A stretch of 64,000 nt of DNA from Synechococcus sp. SynAce01 (GTDB taxonomy: Bacteria > Cyanobacteriota > Cyanobacteriia > PCC-6307 > Cyanobiaceae): the NCBI RefSeq assembly GCF_001885215.1, contig NZ_CP018091.1, forward strand, positions 124,001 to 188,000, read 5' to 3'. The notes below the pieces were generated by a model. The model had not been told where the DNA came from, searched no databases, and saw only the letters and a list, made by a program, of their open reading frames with translations. Positions within the stretch are counted from its first letter, which is position 1. The number at the start of each line of letters is the position of its first letter. Of the stretch, positions 8,602 to 17,148 are shown piece by piece. The position numbers were made by a program, and so were the translations under genes.

Positions 8602-8865
8602 TCAGAGCGCGAAAAGAGCGTCGTACTTGTGGTACGCCGGCTTACGCAGTCCATCCACGGCCAGCATCCGGCGCAGTTCGATGATCTCGGCCCGCTGCGC
8701 AAGGATTACAACCCGATTCTCCTTGGTGGGCCCATCGCCCATCATCCGCATGCCGTCGATGAAGCGCAGGTCGTAGGTGGAGCCGGCCGGGCCCACATCA
8801 TGTGCGTGGCCGACATGGGCAGGGTCGACTCCGGTTGGGGTCGCCATGCCAGGCATCCCGTCCAT
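8602..8865 (-). CDS. DUF305-like protein, shortened
   Basis: 87 aa from ATG 8865. The Met/His-rich start MDGMPGM leads to STYDLRFIDGMRM, the DUF305 signature, and to AEIIELRRMLAVDG, which matches the family's last helix. The usual HHxxA motif and one helix are missing, replaced by GDGPTKENR. So this is either an internally deleted copy or a minimal variant. It sits just upstream of the DUF411-oxidase operon on the same strand, consistent with a role in copper handling. Confidence 0.6.
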   Translation of the reverse strand: MDGMPGMATPTGVDPAHVGHAHDVGPAGSTYDLRFIDGMRMMGDGPTKENRVVILAQRAEIIELRRMLAVDGLRKPAYHKYDALFAL

Positions 8866-8920
8866 GCGTGGGGTGGGCGGCGGTGTCAGTAGGCAAAACG
8901 TGCTGACTGAAAAATCGACA

Positions 8921-9105
8921 TCACCACTGGGGCTTGCAGGGTCTCCAGCCCTCCTGACGCCTGGTGGCCCACAGCTTGAGGGCCTCATCCCGGCTGTGAA
9001 CTCCCGTCGGTTCTTGAGCAATGGCACCTGCTCGCCTGGGAGCAGTTTGGCTCTGGTGATCTCCAGCCGGCGATAGGTGCGTTTCCAGCGCGTGGGCTTC
9101 GAGGC
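8921..9105 (-). pseudogene. second DUF1651 copy, frameshifted
   Basis: Reads RTYRRLEITRAKLLPGEQVPLLKNRRE. After one missing base near 8990 it continues as SRDEALKLWATRRQEGW and CKPQW, stopping at 8921-8923. It is similar at nucleotide level to 1361-1536. The 5' end runs into a transposase fragment with no clear start codon. Confidence 0.55.
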
Positions 9106-9250
9106 CGCCCTTCTTGCTCGTCTTGGGGTAGCTGGACTCAATCAGGTCAATCAATGCTTGCCAAGGCAGCACCTCTTCAATCTCAGACAGGAACTTCACC
9201 CGCCAGTGGCTCCGCCACGCTCGGCCTCTGGCCTCGGTAGGGGTGTGCTT
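9106..9250 (-). pseudogene. IS5-family transposase N-terminal fragment
   Basis: The frame gives FLSEIEEVLPWQALIDLIESSYPKTSKKGG, matching the conserved start of IS5-type transposases (...VPW..L...I...YPK...). It then runs directly into DUF1651 sequence, so only about 45 residues remain. No inverted repeats are identified. Confidence 0.55.
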
Positions 9251-9672
9251 CTAAACTATCAACTGCTCATAATCCGTGAAGTCAAGCTGCTTGCCGGCCG
9301 TCAACTCAATACTGAACGGTGATCACAGGTCCATTATGCCGCGATGAGGCTCGGTTTTCCAGAGTCTCCTACTTGCGCGGCAAGCTGACAAGGCGGATTG
9401 GACTTGCCAGAACAAAAGCTTGGTGAGGACTTCGCGACCTGACATACAACTTGCTGCATGACCTGTACTGCTCCTCAAGGCTGTCGCTGGCTGCCCGATC
9501 ATCAGCTAACTAGATAATCGTCCCGCCTTGCAGTCATGGATGTCAGCCATAAGGCGAATCTGCACGTGCAGAGGACCAAATCATGGCTTCTCAAGGCTCC
9601 CTCGATAATGACAATATTGCCAGGTGCTCACTAGATAGTCAACCTTTTTGATGGCTAATTGACGCGATTAAG
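9251..9672. other. intergenic region, no gene seen
   Basis: About 420 bp with no convincing frame on either strand. Base composition drops in GC toward 9600-9660. I see no tRNA, riboswitch or clear terminator. Confidence 0.4.
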
Positions 9673-10197
9673 CTATTCTTCAGCTGATGGATTGTCTTTA
9701 GCATAGGCTCGGCTCTGACCTTCCAGCTTGGCAATAAGGTTGGGTACAAATTTCTCTGAAAAGCCTGCTACAAATGACCAGGCCAGCAGCTTGGCGAAAT
9801 CTGCGTTGGTGCCGGGGTTTACATTCAGGACAAAACATCGGATACCATTATAGCCTTCAGTACGATTTGGGAACTCTGGAAACAGACCACCACTTATGAT
9901 TCCACCCATAAAGACCAAGTACAATACCAATGCGAATGCAGCCGCTACTGAGCACTTCCAGGCAAAATATAATGCCTGCGAGGCATAACCCATGCTCCCG
10001 TCATCAGTGCGAAAGGGCTGATTGACAGCCGAGCCCACTATTGCCGCCAAGCCCACGAAGACCGAGATTGGCACAGACTCTGTCTCACCCCCATTCATTA
10101 GATGATGGTAGGTGGCATATGCAATTAGACTGGCTGCTACCACTGCAGCCAGTCCGGATAATCGCTTGAACCGAGTTCTTGCTTCTGACCGGCTCAT
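9673..10197 (-). CDS. hypothetical membrane protein, 3 TM segments
   Basis: 174 aa with hydrophobic segments near LSGLAAVVAASLIAYATY, ISVFVGLAAIVGSAV and CSVAAAFALVLYLVFMGGI. The C-terminal motif AKLLAWSFVAGFSEKFVPNLI resembles a conserved end seen in several uncharacterised bacterial membrane proteins. The ATG at 10195-10197 is preferred because GAAGGT lies at a good distance; an upstream ATG at 10210-10212 is possible. Its lower GC than its neighbours suggests acquisition. Confidence 0.6.
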   Translation of the reverse strand: MSRSEARTRFKRLSGLAAVVAASLIAYATYHHLMNGGETESVPISVFVGLAAIVGSAVNQPFRTDDGSMGYASQALYFAWKCSVAAAFALVLYLVFMGGIISGGLFPEFPNRTEGYNGIRCFVLNVNPGTNADFAKLLAWSFVAGFSEKFVPNLIAKLEGQSRAYAKDNPSAEE

Positions 10198-10270
10198 TTG
10201 ACCTTCATGCATCCCTGGCTTCGCTCGCTGTCTCGGCGTGTGTCACCCCGTGCTTTTTAGGCCGTGTGGA

Positions 10271-10480
10271 TCAGCAGTCGTAGATGCCGACGGCACAGCG
10301 ACGCACGGTGCGGCGACCCACTCCCGCCACGCTGACGGGCGTGAGCGGCCGGCCCACGCGTGCCTGCGCCGGAGTAACGAGTGCGTTGATGACCGCTGAT
10401 GACCAGCTCGGTGTCAGGGCTGTGCCAACGAGTCCAAGGGCAAGGATCAAGGCGGTGGCGTGCTTTTTCATGATGGTCAT
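10271..10480 (-). CDS. small secreted basic protein, partner of DUF2092 gene
   Basis: 69 aa: a signal peptide (MKKHATALILALGLVG...) followed by a short mature part with VGRPLTPVSVAGVGRRTVRR and a Cys at each end region. Its start overlaps the DUF2092 stop as ATGA (10477-10480), which fixes the start and suggests coupled translation. Similar short GVxRRTxRR proteins are known beside DUF2092 genes. Function unknown. Confidence 0.6.
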   Translation of the reverse strand: MTIMKKHATALILALGLVGTALTPSWSSAVINALVTPAQARVGRPLTPVSVAGVGRRTVRRCAVGIYDC

Positions 10481-11325
10481 TGGTTGTCTTCACGAACAAA
10501 ATTACTGGGTAGCTCACCCATGTCTTTCATCGCCTTCAGTTCCTTGAGGGTGATGGATCTGGCCCCTTCAGGCGGCAGGAAAGTGAAGTCCTGCCCGACA
10601 GCACCGGCGCCTGTTTTCCAGTCGCTGATCTGGACACTGTATTGCGGAGAACCGAGAACCTCCTTGGCTGTGATCACGTAACGGCAGGGATAGGGCCGAT
10701 CTCCCTGGGCGATCCAGATCTGATAATCCACATCCTGTTTACGGAAGGCGAGATGATCGCATTCCACGCCACCGATTACCCCGCTGCCAAGGTCCTTGAC
10801 ATCAATCACTTCGTTCGTCAATGCTGCATAAGCCTTCGGCAGCAGCAGGTCGGCAGCCGGCAGTGGCCTTTGGTATTTGTCCTTGAGCTCATCCACCAAC
10901 ACCTCAATTGAACCTGCAATCGGGATCTGCATGTAGACGTTCTGATCCTTGCCAAGGAACGTGAAGGTCGAACCATCGAATATAGATTCGATGTCAACGA
11001 ACCCACTGGAGCGCGTGGCGCGAATTTTTCCCGGGCGAGCGAGCGAGACTGAGCCTGAACTGGCAAGGGTGAGCCTCTGTTTGTCGCTCGTGACAACTTC
11101 CAAGTCGGAGTCGTAGCGGAACGACAGCTCCCTCTGTGCGGCCACGTAGGTGGTCATCCCCTTGAGCAGGGCCATCGCTTCAACCTCACCGGCCACCGCC
11201 TTGCTCGCCATCGAGGCGGCTGCCATCGCCGCGAGCAGACAACAGCACGCGCCATGGCGCAAGGCCTCGCGTAAGCCATCGCCAGGCCTGAGAGTCTTGG
11301 GCAGCATGGGCATCTTCGAGGACAT
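10477..11325 (-). CDS. DUF2092 family secreted protein
   Basis: 282 aa. After a signal sequence ending around SKAVAGEVEA, the domain shows LLKGMTTYVAAQRELSFRYDSDLEV, SLARPGKIRATR, SGVIGGVECDHLAFR and DVDYQIWIAQG, typical of DUF2092, a predicted periplasmic, LolA-like fold. It begins two bases from the end of the hypA remnant and is coupled to the small secreted protein downstream. Substrate unknown. Confidence 0.8.
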   Translation of the reverse strand: MSSKMPMLPKTLRPGDGLREALRHGACCCLLAAMAAASMASKAVAGEVEAMALLKGMTTYVAAQRELSFRYDSDLEVVTSDKQRLTLASSGSVSLARPGKIRATRSSGFVDIESIFDGSTFTFLGKDQNVYMQIPIAGSIEVLVDELKDKYQRPLPAADLLLPKAYAALTNEVIDVKDLGSGVIGGVECDHLAFRKQDVDYQIWIAQGDRPYPCRYVITAKEVLGSPQYSVQISDWKTGAGAVGQDFTFLPPEGARSITLKELKAMKDMGELPSNFVREDNQ

Positions 11326-11328
11326 TCA

Positions 11329-11763
11329 TCAGGAACCATCCCCAGGCTCGACGCTCTCCGTAATCAGGGCAGTGACTGAAACGTTTCTTGATCCGAAAGG
11401 CCGTCGGAAACGAACATGCAAAATGAAAGCCTCCAACCCCTTCAACTCCAGCTCCCTCCCCGCCAGCACATCCGCCGACAGGCAGACGCAGTTTGGACAG
11501 GCTTAGATCACATTCATCGGCTCAAGGTTCTCTCCACATATTGCGCACCCACACACACTGGGCACCAGCTCCAGCTCCAGCGTTGCCCCTTTGCTGATTC
11601 CACCCGCCATCACCACCTCGAAGGCGAAGCCGAGGGCAGCTGAGTCCGCACCCGCGAGCCGACCCACCCGGAGCTTCACGGCGTGAATCCGCCGGCCCCC
11701 CTGGGCCGCCGCCGCCTCCAGGGCGATGCGGTGCACTTCCTCCATCAGCGCCAGTTCATGCAT
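11329..11763 (-). pseudogene. hypA: HypA nickel metallochaperone interrupted by in-frame TAA
   Basis: MHELALMEEVHRIALEAAAA and the following beta-strand region are standard HypA/HybF. The first zinc CxxC is present (CAICG). At 11503-11505 the frame hits TAA, but it continues without shift as ACPNCVCLSADVLAGRELELKGLE, which is exactly the second CxxC and the end of HypA. One nonsense codon therefore splits the zinc domain, and the extended frame also carries a ~30-residue tail. HypA delivers nickel to [NiFe] hydrogenase; no other hyp or hox gene is seen in this window. Confidence 0.75.
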
Positions 11764-12025
11764 CGCCGCACCAGCACCTCGGGCAGCAAGGCACTGGTTG
11801 CGGGCGTGAGCCGGGTGCTGAAGCCGTAGCGGTTGTCCGCCACCAGCAGTTGCCTTGCGGGCCGGGTTGACTCAGGGCATGCCATTTCTGAACATCAACG
11901 GCAGCGGCCTCTGCGGAGCCGCCGAGGAGCCGGCGGTACGCCGGTTTGGCGGTGATGTGGGTGAGGGGCCCGCTCGATCGTGGATTTGATCAATCCGGAG
12001 ACTCGCGCCAGTCAGATCGAGAGGC
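11764..12025. other. intergenic/remnant DNA
   Basis: Minus-strand stretches such as VADNRYGFSTRLTPATSALLPEVL are readable just upstream of hypA but I cannot assign them. Probably the end of a lost gene. Confidence 0.25.
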
Positions 12026-12346
12026 TCAAGTCGCCAGGAAGTTTTCCAGGCCCTCTCCACCAGGCAGTCGGTAGAGGCCGAAATCACGTCGATCGAGGGT
12101 GGCAATGCGGCGGAGCCCGTGCTCATGGGCCAACCAGTGCAGCGAGGCATCGGCCAGATCCATCGGCAGATCGCCGTACTGCCGCATCCAGCTGGCCATC
12201 AACTCCAGGGCCGCCCCACTGAGCTCGGCAACGCTCAGGCCACCGAGTGAGACCCAGCTCAGAAAGCGAGGGGCCACATCGGCTGGGATCAGATGGCAGA
12301 CCTCAGTGAGAACAGGCCAGGTGGACACCAAAGCCCCGCTGTGCAC
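12026..12346 (-). pseudogene. PIN-domain (VapC-like) toxin, N-terminus missing
   Basis: Residues from ALVSTWPVLTEVCHL through MDLADASLHWLAHEHGL to IATLDRRDF form the middle and end of a PIN nuclease, with the conserved TE, the MDLADA acidic site and the D-R-R-DF end. The first ~35 residues with the catalytic DxSxW are not recognisable upstream. No antitoxin is adjacent. Likely a dead toxin copy. Confidence 0.6.
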
Positions 12347-12574
12347 CAGGAAAAAGAGGCGCAGGCGCCAGGGCTGCGGGGCTGGTGGATTGCCGCCGTA
12401 GCAGCTCAGGGCCTGGTCTCATTGCAGCCGTATTACGGCAGTAATACAAGCAATCGAATGAGGGTAAGGGCGGCTGGACGGGTTTGCTTAATCGTTGGGG
12501 GTCCACAGAATCAGATAAAGCCCACGTCCAGCCAGCAGCTCGTCCGCTACGGGCACACCTGCGCTGGAAGCAGT

Positions 12575-14125
12575 ATGAAGGCGTGGTCCGAAGCCGCCGA
12601 TCAGCCCCAGCCGATGCAGAACAGCTTCTTCGCCGACTCCCTTGACCAGGCCAGCATCAGCAGCAGGATCCTGGCCCTCGAGCAGGGCGTGGTGGGTTAC
12701 TACAGCATCGGCCTCTACCCGGCGTCCCTGGCCTACAACAGCGCCATGCATGGGGGCGGCGACCGCTTGCTACTGGCGCCACGCCAAGGCCGCTCCCTGT
12801 TCGGGGCCTTTTCACCACGGGATTTGTCGGGCATGGACCCGACCCACGTGGCCACGATGGAGCGGATGGTGCGCCGCGAGCATGAAGGTCAGCTGCAGGA
12901 GTACACCCTGCGCGACCTGATCGAGCTCTGCGATCTGGTGGTCCTGGGCGCCAACAGCAACCACATTGAGCAAGACCTGCACGAGGCCTGCGAGCTTCGG
13001 CATGAGCTGGACCGGGAGCATGTGGTGCTGGCCTGCCTGGCGGGGTCCTTCAGCCACGATCCCCTGCGCAACGATTCCTACGTGCTCTGCGAGCGGCAGC
13101 CCAACCTGGCGTTCTTCTCCGGGTTCCACCGCCACGGCGCCCTGCGGGATCCAGTGGACAGCTTCACCGCCAACTTCTGCCATCCCAATGCAATCACGGC
13201 CTTGATCGGAGCCCGACTGCTTGACCGGCTATCACCGAATATCCAGGTGTCACCAGGTGTTCATAACGTGGAGGCGCAATACATCAAAGCAGCCAAGAAT
13301 ATTTCATCCATATTTGCAGGTTTTGGCTATGCCTATCACGCCGAAAATACCGGCATCTTGCCTACCCTGTTGACCCTGCTGCTGGACCAGTGTCTTGACC
13401 AGGCGTCCTCAGTTTCCATGGGCCGGAAAGACCGGCAACGGCTCTATGGCCGCCAGCCCTTTCCACTGACCGAGCTGGGCTACGGAGTGCAACGAATCGA
13501 AGCCACCCTCAGCCGTGGTGGAGACATGGAGAAAGTTCGCGACCATACCTTCACCCAGCTCACGGCCATGGTGGCTGACGTGCGCGGCAGCATGATGCTG
13601 CCGGTGTGCGGCAAGCCCACCCGCAACTTCCAGGCGGGCCAGATCCTGGCTGAGGGCATGCGGCGGCTGGGACGCTGCCCCAATGATGTGGATGAATTCG
13701 AGCACTGGTGTGAGCAGGCTGGGGTGAAAAAAGGAGGCCTTGAAGGCCTCAAGGCCCTGCGCTACTGGCCCCAGATTCTGATCAATTACGGCATCCAGGT
13801 GCATGACGCCTCGATGGTAAACCTTCTGTACATGGCGATTTTCGGCAAGAGCGACACCAAGGCCGTCGCCTTCAAAGTGATGACCGAAAGCCGGGAGCTA
13901 TCGAACTATTGCCAGGAATCGGTCCGCCCCTCCCACAGTCGCCGCTATTCAGAAGCCTTGCAGAATCTGGATCGGCCGGAATCTTTGGAACTGTTGGCCA
14001 ATGCTGTGATTGCTGACAATGCCAGGCGGGCCATCCCCGATGACAGCAACCAAGAGGATGGTGATGCCAATGCAGACATTCCTGCCTACCTCAAAGCCAT
14101 GAATGTGATTGAGAATGTCTGGTAA
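12575..14125 (+). CDS. glycerol-3-phosphate-dehydrogenase-like (GpsA superfamily) protein
   Basis: 516 aa from ATG 12575 (an alternative ATG at 12614 gives 503). The layout suggests a Rossmann-type dehydrogenase: YTLRDLIELCDLVVLGANSNHIEQDL resembles the NAD-fold strand of GpsA. DSFTANFCHPNAITALIGARLL followed by AQYIKAAKNISSIFAGFGYA resembles the helical domain with its catalytic Lys (LKN). The N-terminal glycine loop is not clear. I treat this as a cyanobacterial GpsA-like protein of unproven activity. The upstream open extension to 12293 overlaps the PIN remnant and is probably not translated. Confidence 0.5.
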   Translation: MKAWSEAADQPQPMQNSFFADSLDQASISSRILALEQGVVGYYSIGLYPASLAYNSAMHGGGDRLLLAPRQGRSLFGAFSPRDLSGMDPTHVATMERMVRREHEGQLQEYTLRDLIELCDLVVLGANSNHIEQDLHEACELRHELDREHVVLACLAGSFSHDPLRNDSYVLCERQPNLAFFSGFHRHGALRDPVDSFTANFCHPNAITALIGARLLDRLSPNIQVSPGVHNVEAQYIKAAKNISSIFAGFGYAYHAENTGILPTLLTLLLDQCLDQASSVSMGRKDRQRLYGRQPFPLTELGYGVQRIEATLSRGGDMEKVRDHTFTQLTAMVADVRGSMMLPVCGKPTRNFQAGQILAEGMRRLGRCPNDVDEFEHWCEQAGVKKGGLEGLKALRYWPQILINYGIQVHDASMVNLLYMAIFGKSDTKAVAFKVMTESRELSNYCQESVRPSHSRRYSEALQNLDRPESLELLANAVIADNARRAIPDDSNQEDGDANADIPAYLKAMNVIENVW

Positions 14126-14403
14126 GTTTGATTTATAGCTTTGATCATCAGATGACATTGATCGAGCAGTGCCTGTCAGCTTTAGGCGCCGTTTATTGCA
14201 AGTGGAGAATTTAATAGCCATTGGGTATTAACCATTGTGCATTAGCCATTGGGCATCAGCTATCAGCCGCCAGTCACCAGTCATCTTCCTACTTTCAACT
14301 GTCAATTTTCAACTGCTAACCGAGATAAGTTGACGTCACCAACGCAACAAACTCGCAAAGATCCCTAGGCCCTGAAGGTATGCGTGTCAATGCAGCTAGC
14401 TTT
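14126..14403. other. intergenic region with short degenerate repeats
   Basis: Contains several near-repeats: ATTAACCATTGTG/ATTAGCCATTGGGCAT at 14226-14255 and CAACTGTCAATTTTCAACTG at 14297-14316. GC is lower than the flanking gene. It marks the left border of the LoLiP-type region. No gene is seen. Confidence 0.35.
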
Positions 14404-14583
14404 TTAATTCTTTGGCCGATTCTTCGCCCAGATATTCTCCAAGGACTTGCGAAAGTCTCGTTCTGTCATGGGTTTGGCAAAGTCTCGTTGTCTCATCAGG
14501 CTACTGATCCACCAGACCTGCAAACCCGCGAAGGCAAGAGCAACAAGGCCCAACTGGACATATCCCCAGTTCAGCTGCTCCAT
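14404..14583 (-). CDS. small single-TM protein, second of a pair
   Basis: 59 aa from ATG 14581-14583 (or GTG 14584-14586). It has one membrane helix (VQLGLVALAFAGLQVWWI), then a charged tail with FRKSLENIWAKNR. The upstream small protein ends with the same pattern (FRHSLERRWASNR), so the two look like diverged tandem duplicates. The GTG start would overlap the upstream stop. Function unknown; both lie downstream of isiX on the same strand. Confidence 0.5.
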   Translation of the reverse strand: MEQLNWGYVQLGLVALAFAGLQVWWISSLMRQRDFAKPMTERDFRKSLENIWAKNRPKN

Positions 14584-14777
14584 CACGACACCTGCCGGTT
14601 GCTAGCCCAACGGCGCTCCAGGGAATGCCTGAACTGCTCCAAGCCCATCGCCGGGGTGAGTGTGCGCCTTAAGACCAAAGAAAGCCGCCAGACCTTCAGA
14701 CCCACCGCAACAACAAAAACAATCCAGGCTATTAGGAGCATGCGCGGTCTCACGATCGCAACATTCTCGCCTGCCAT
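14583..14777 (-). CDS. small single-TM protein, first of a pair
   Basis: 64 aa from ATG 14777, with a membrane helix (MLLIAWIVFVVAVGLKVW) and the tail FRHSLERRWASNR shared with the next gene. A longer frame reaches 14900, but its N-terminus is unlike any membrane protein start. Possibly an accessory of the isiX/apc cluster; this is inferred from position only. Confidence 0.5.
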   Translation of the reverse strand: MAGENVAIVRPRMLLIAWIVFVVAVGLKVWRLSLVLRRTLTPAMGLEQFRHSLERRWASNRQVS

Positions 14778-14921
14778 CTGCCCAGTGCTCGGTGCCCTCT
14801 GGGCGGATGGCTTCGGCTCAGGCTTCGTGCGCCATAAAAAACTACTTGACCCAGGAAAAGGGCCAAGTAGCACAATCAGATGACCTGAACAAGAATTCAA
14901 CTGACCTGAACAGCAGTGATC

Positions 14922-16441
14922 TTAACTTTCCTGAGCAACATCAGCTTGAACTTTAGCAGGAATCGGAGCTTGCTTCTTTACTACTTTAGCTCTTTTTGGG
15001 GGAGCGCTGTAGCCTTGACTCTGGCTCAGGCTCTGCTCGTAGACCACTTGTTCAAGGGGCTTAGGATAGTTCAAGTTACCCTTGGTCACCAGTGGCTGTT
15101 CATACATTCTGACTTGATAACCACCATAGCCAAACTCAGCCTTACCTTCGACTGGAGCCGAAGATTGATAGAAAGTTTGTTTACGATCCTGGAAACAGGT
15201 CTGATAGAGCGTTTCCCTAATGCCATTAACCGTGGCGAGACTAGGTTTCTCAATTCCTTGAGAAGGGCAATAGACGAAGTCAGCAAAGGCTTGTTCTGCA
15301 ACCAGGTACGGGCTGGGTTCAGCCTGGGGGCCTTCATAAAGGGCTTGCGACTGCGGCCGAGGCTCTTGGTGAGCCAGATTCTGGTAAACCAGAGCCAGGC
15401 TGTCATCACTGACATCGGTAATGTTTTGACGCCAATTCGATAGAGTTTTCTTCAAATCAAATCCCATGGCCCGCTGATAATGCCAAAGGCCACCCTGCAA
15501 GAAGAAAAAAGCCAAGTAAAAGTGGGAATTTGCCAACCAAGTGCGAGCTGAATATCCCGAACCAACAACCCCATTGGGGTCAAAGTAAGAGGGCAGAAAA
15601 GCCGATTTCAGCGCCAGGGTCGGACCGTAAAATTCAGTAGGATAGGCCAGTGTATTAAAGCCGCAGTAGTATGAAGCGGCAAAACCAGCCAGGGCAATAC
15701 CAAACAGGGAATAGCCTAAATACCATCACCAGAGAAAAGGAATGTTCTCCGCACCCAGTTAAAAGGCGGAACCAGGATATGCCAAGCGCCTCCCAGCAGC
15801 AGCAGCACAGCCACGTAGACATGGCCACCGACCAGATCTTCTAGGTTGTTGACGTCAAACAGATGGGTACGGTAACTCAGAATTGTGCCGAAATCGAGGG
15901 TTGGGTCAGTCACCAGACGCACCGCCCCAATGTTGGAGTCATACAAGCCACCAAAAGCCATGGCCTTGATCACCAGGAGCAGGGCACCTAAACCCAGAAT
16001 CGCCAGATGGTGCCCCAGAATCAGACCCAGTTGCTTGGGGTCACCCCAATCAAAATCGAACTTTCCTGAACGCCCACTTTCTGCAGCCAAGCTGGGAGCA
16101 ATCCGGCTACGGTGAAAATAGGCTCCACCTGCCAGTACACCGGCTGCCACGATGTGAATCACCCCAATGGCCATCAGGGGAAAGGTATTCTCAATGGATC
16201 CGCCAGAACCAATACCCCAGCCCTGGGTGGCTAAGTGAGGTAGCAAGATCAGCCCTTGATCGTACAAGGGTGCATCGGCAGAGTAAACCGACAACTCAAA
16301 CAGGGTAAACACCCCGGCCCAGAGCATAATCAGGGCAGCTTGGGCCACATGGGCCACAATAAATGTATTGGAGAGATCAATGAATCGAGCATTACCCCTC
16401 CACCAAGGATAGCTTTCTTGGCTTTTTTGAACAGCGTACAT
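14922..16441 (-). CDS. isiX: IsiX-like CP43-family chlorophyll protein with long C-terminal extension (frameshifted)
   Basis: Residues 1-240 ([20 protein letters not shown]..., ending [11 protein letters not shown]) and the following frame ([32 protein letters not shown]..., [19 protein letters not shown]) are together a complete six-helix IsiA/Pcb-type antenna. They are separated by a one-base loss in a T run at 15718-15721. Restoring it gives about 505 aa, while IsiA has about 345. The extra ~165 residues after AMGFDL hold no known domain but repeat Tyr-containing pieces (VYQN, LYEG, FYQSS, MYEQPL, VYEQSL) and end in a Lys/Pro tail. Its position after apcD4-apcB3 matches isiX of LoLiP clusters. 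Confidence 0.8.
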
Positions 16442-16598
16442 GGCAATGATTTGACTGTTTTGAGGTGGTCAACAAGGGGAAGGGTGCCAGTTAATGAGTA
16501 TCAGAAAAATGCGGTGCAAGATACTAGCTGCCAAACAAGATCGCGGACCGCACACCCCGAACTACAAAATAAGTTCTGACGCTCAATCCCTTTTTCTC

Positions 16599-17084
16599 TT
16601 AGCTCAAGCCGGAAATAATATGGTCCAAGTAAACATCCATTTGCTGGCCGGCATCAGCGCCAACACGTTGCGTGACCACTTCTTTCATGGCCTTAACGGC
16701 TTGAAGCGTGGCTTCAATAGGCACTCCTAAAGAAGTATAGGTTTCGCGCAGGCCATTGAGCACACGCTCGTCCAAGATTGAGGCATCTGCCGCAAGCATG
16801 GCATAGGTGGCATAGCGCAGAAAATAGGTTAAATCCCTGAGACAAGCTGCATAGCGCCGCGTTGGATACATATTGCCACCAGGGCAGGTTATGTCTCCGT
16901 ACAACAGGCTCTTGGCCACAGTTTCGCTGATAATACTGGAGGCACTGGCACCAATTTGGCTAGCCGCTTTGACCCGCAGTGAACCGCTTTGGAAATACTG
17001 CTTCAGAGCCTCAAGTTCAGCACTTGCCAAATAACTGCCTTTTTCATCAGCAGGATTGATAGCAGCGGTAATTGTGTCTTGCAT
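16599..17084 (-). CDS. apcB3: allophycocyanin beta subunit, ApcB3-like
   Basis: 161 aa, standard allophycocyanin beta. The chromophore Cys is at 81 (YAACLRDL), Asn 71 (the methylated Asn site) is in GGNMYPTRR, and the C-terminal [22 protein letters not shown] is conserved. It lies 64 bp downstream of the ApcD4-like gene and 157 bp upstream of isiX. Subtype ApcB3 is inferred from this gene order, known for low-light clusters. There is no rod or core linker gene nearby, so it is not part of the main phycobilisome operon. No clear SD precedes the ATG. Confidence 0.85.
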   Translation of the reverse strand: MQDTITAAINPADEKGSYLASAELEALKQYFQSGSLRVKAASQIGASASSIISETVAKSLLYGDITCPGGNMYPTRRYAACLRDLTYFLRYATYAMLAADASILDERVLNGLRETYTSLGVPIEATLQAVKAMKEVVTQRVGADAGQQMDVYLDHIISGLS

Positions 17085-17148
17085 GGTTTTGTAATTTGAG
17101 GAGAAAATTCAACGGCGATCAATCAGACATGAACAGCCAGATCAAGCT

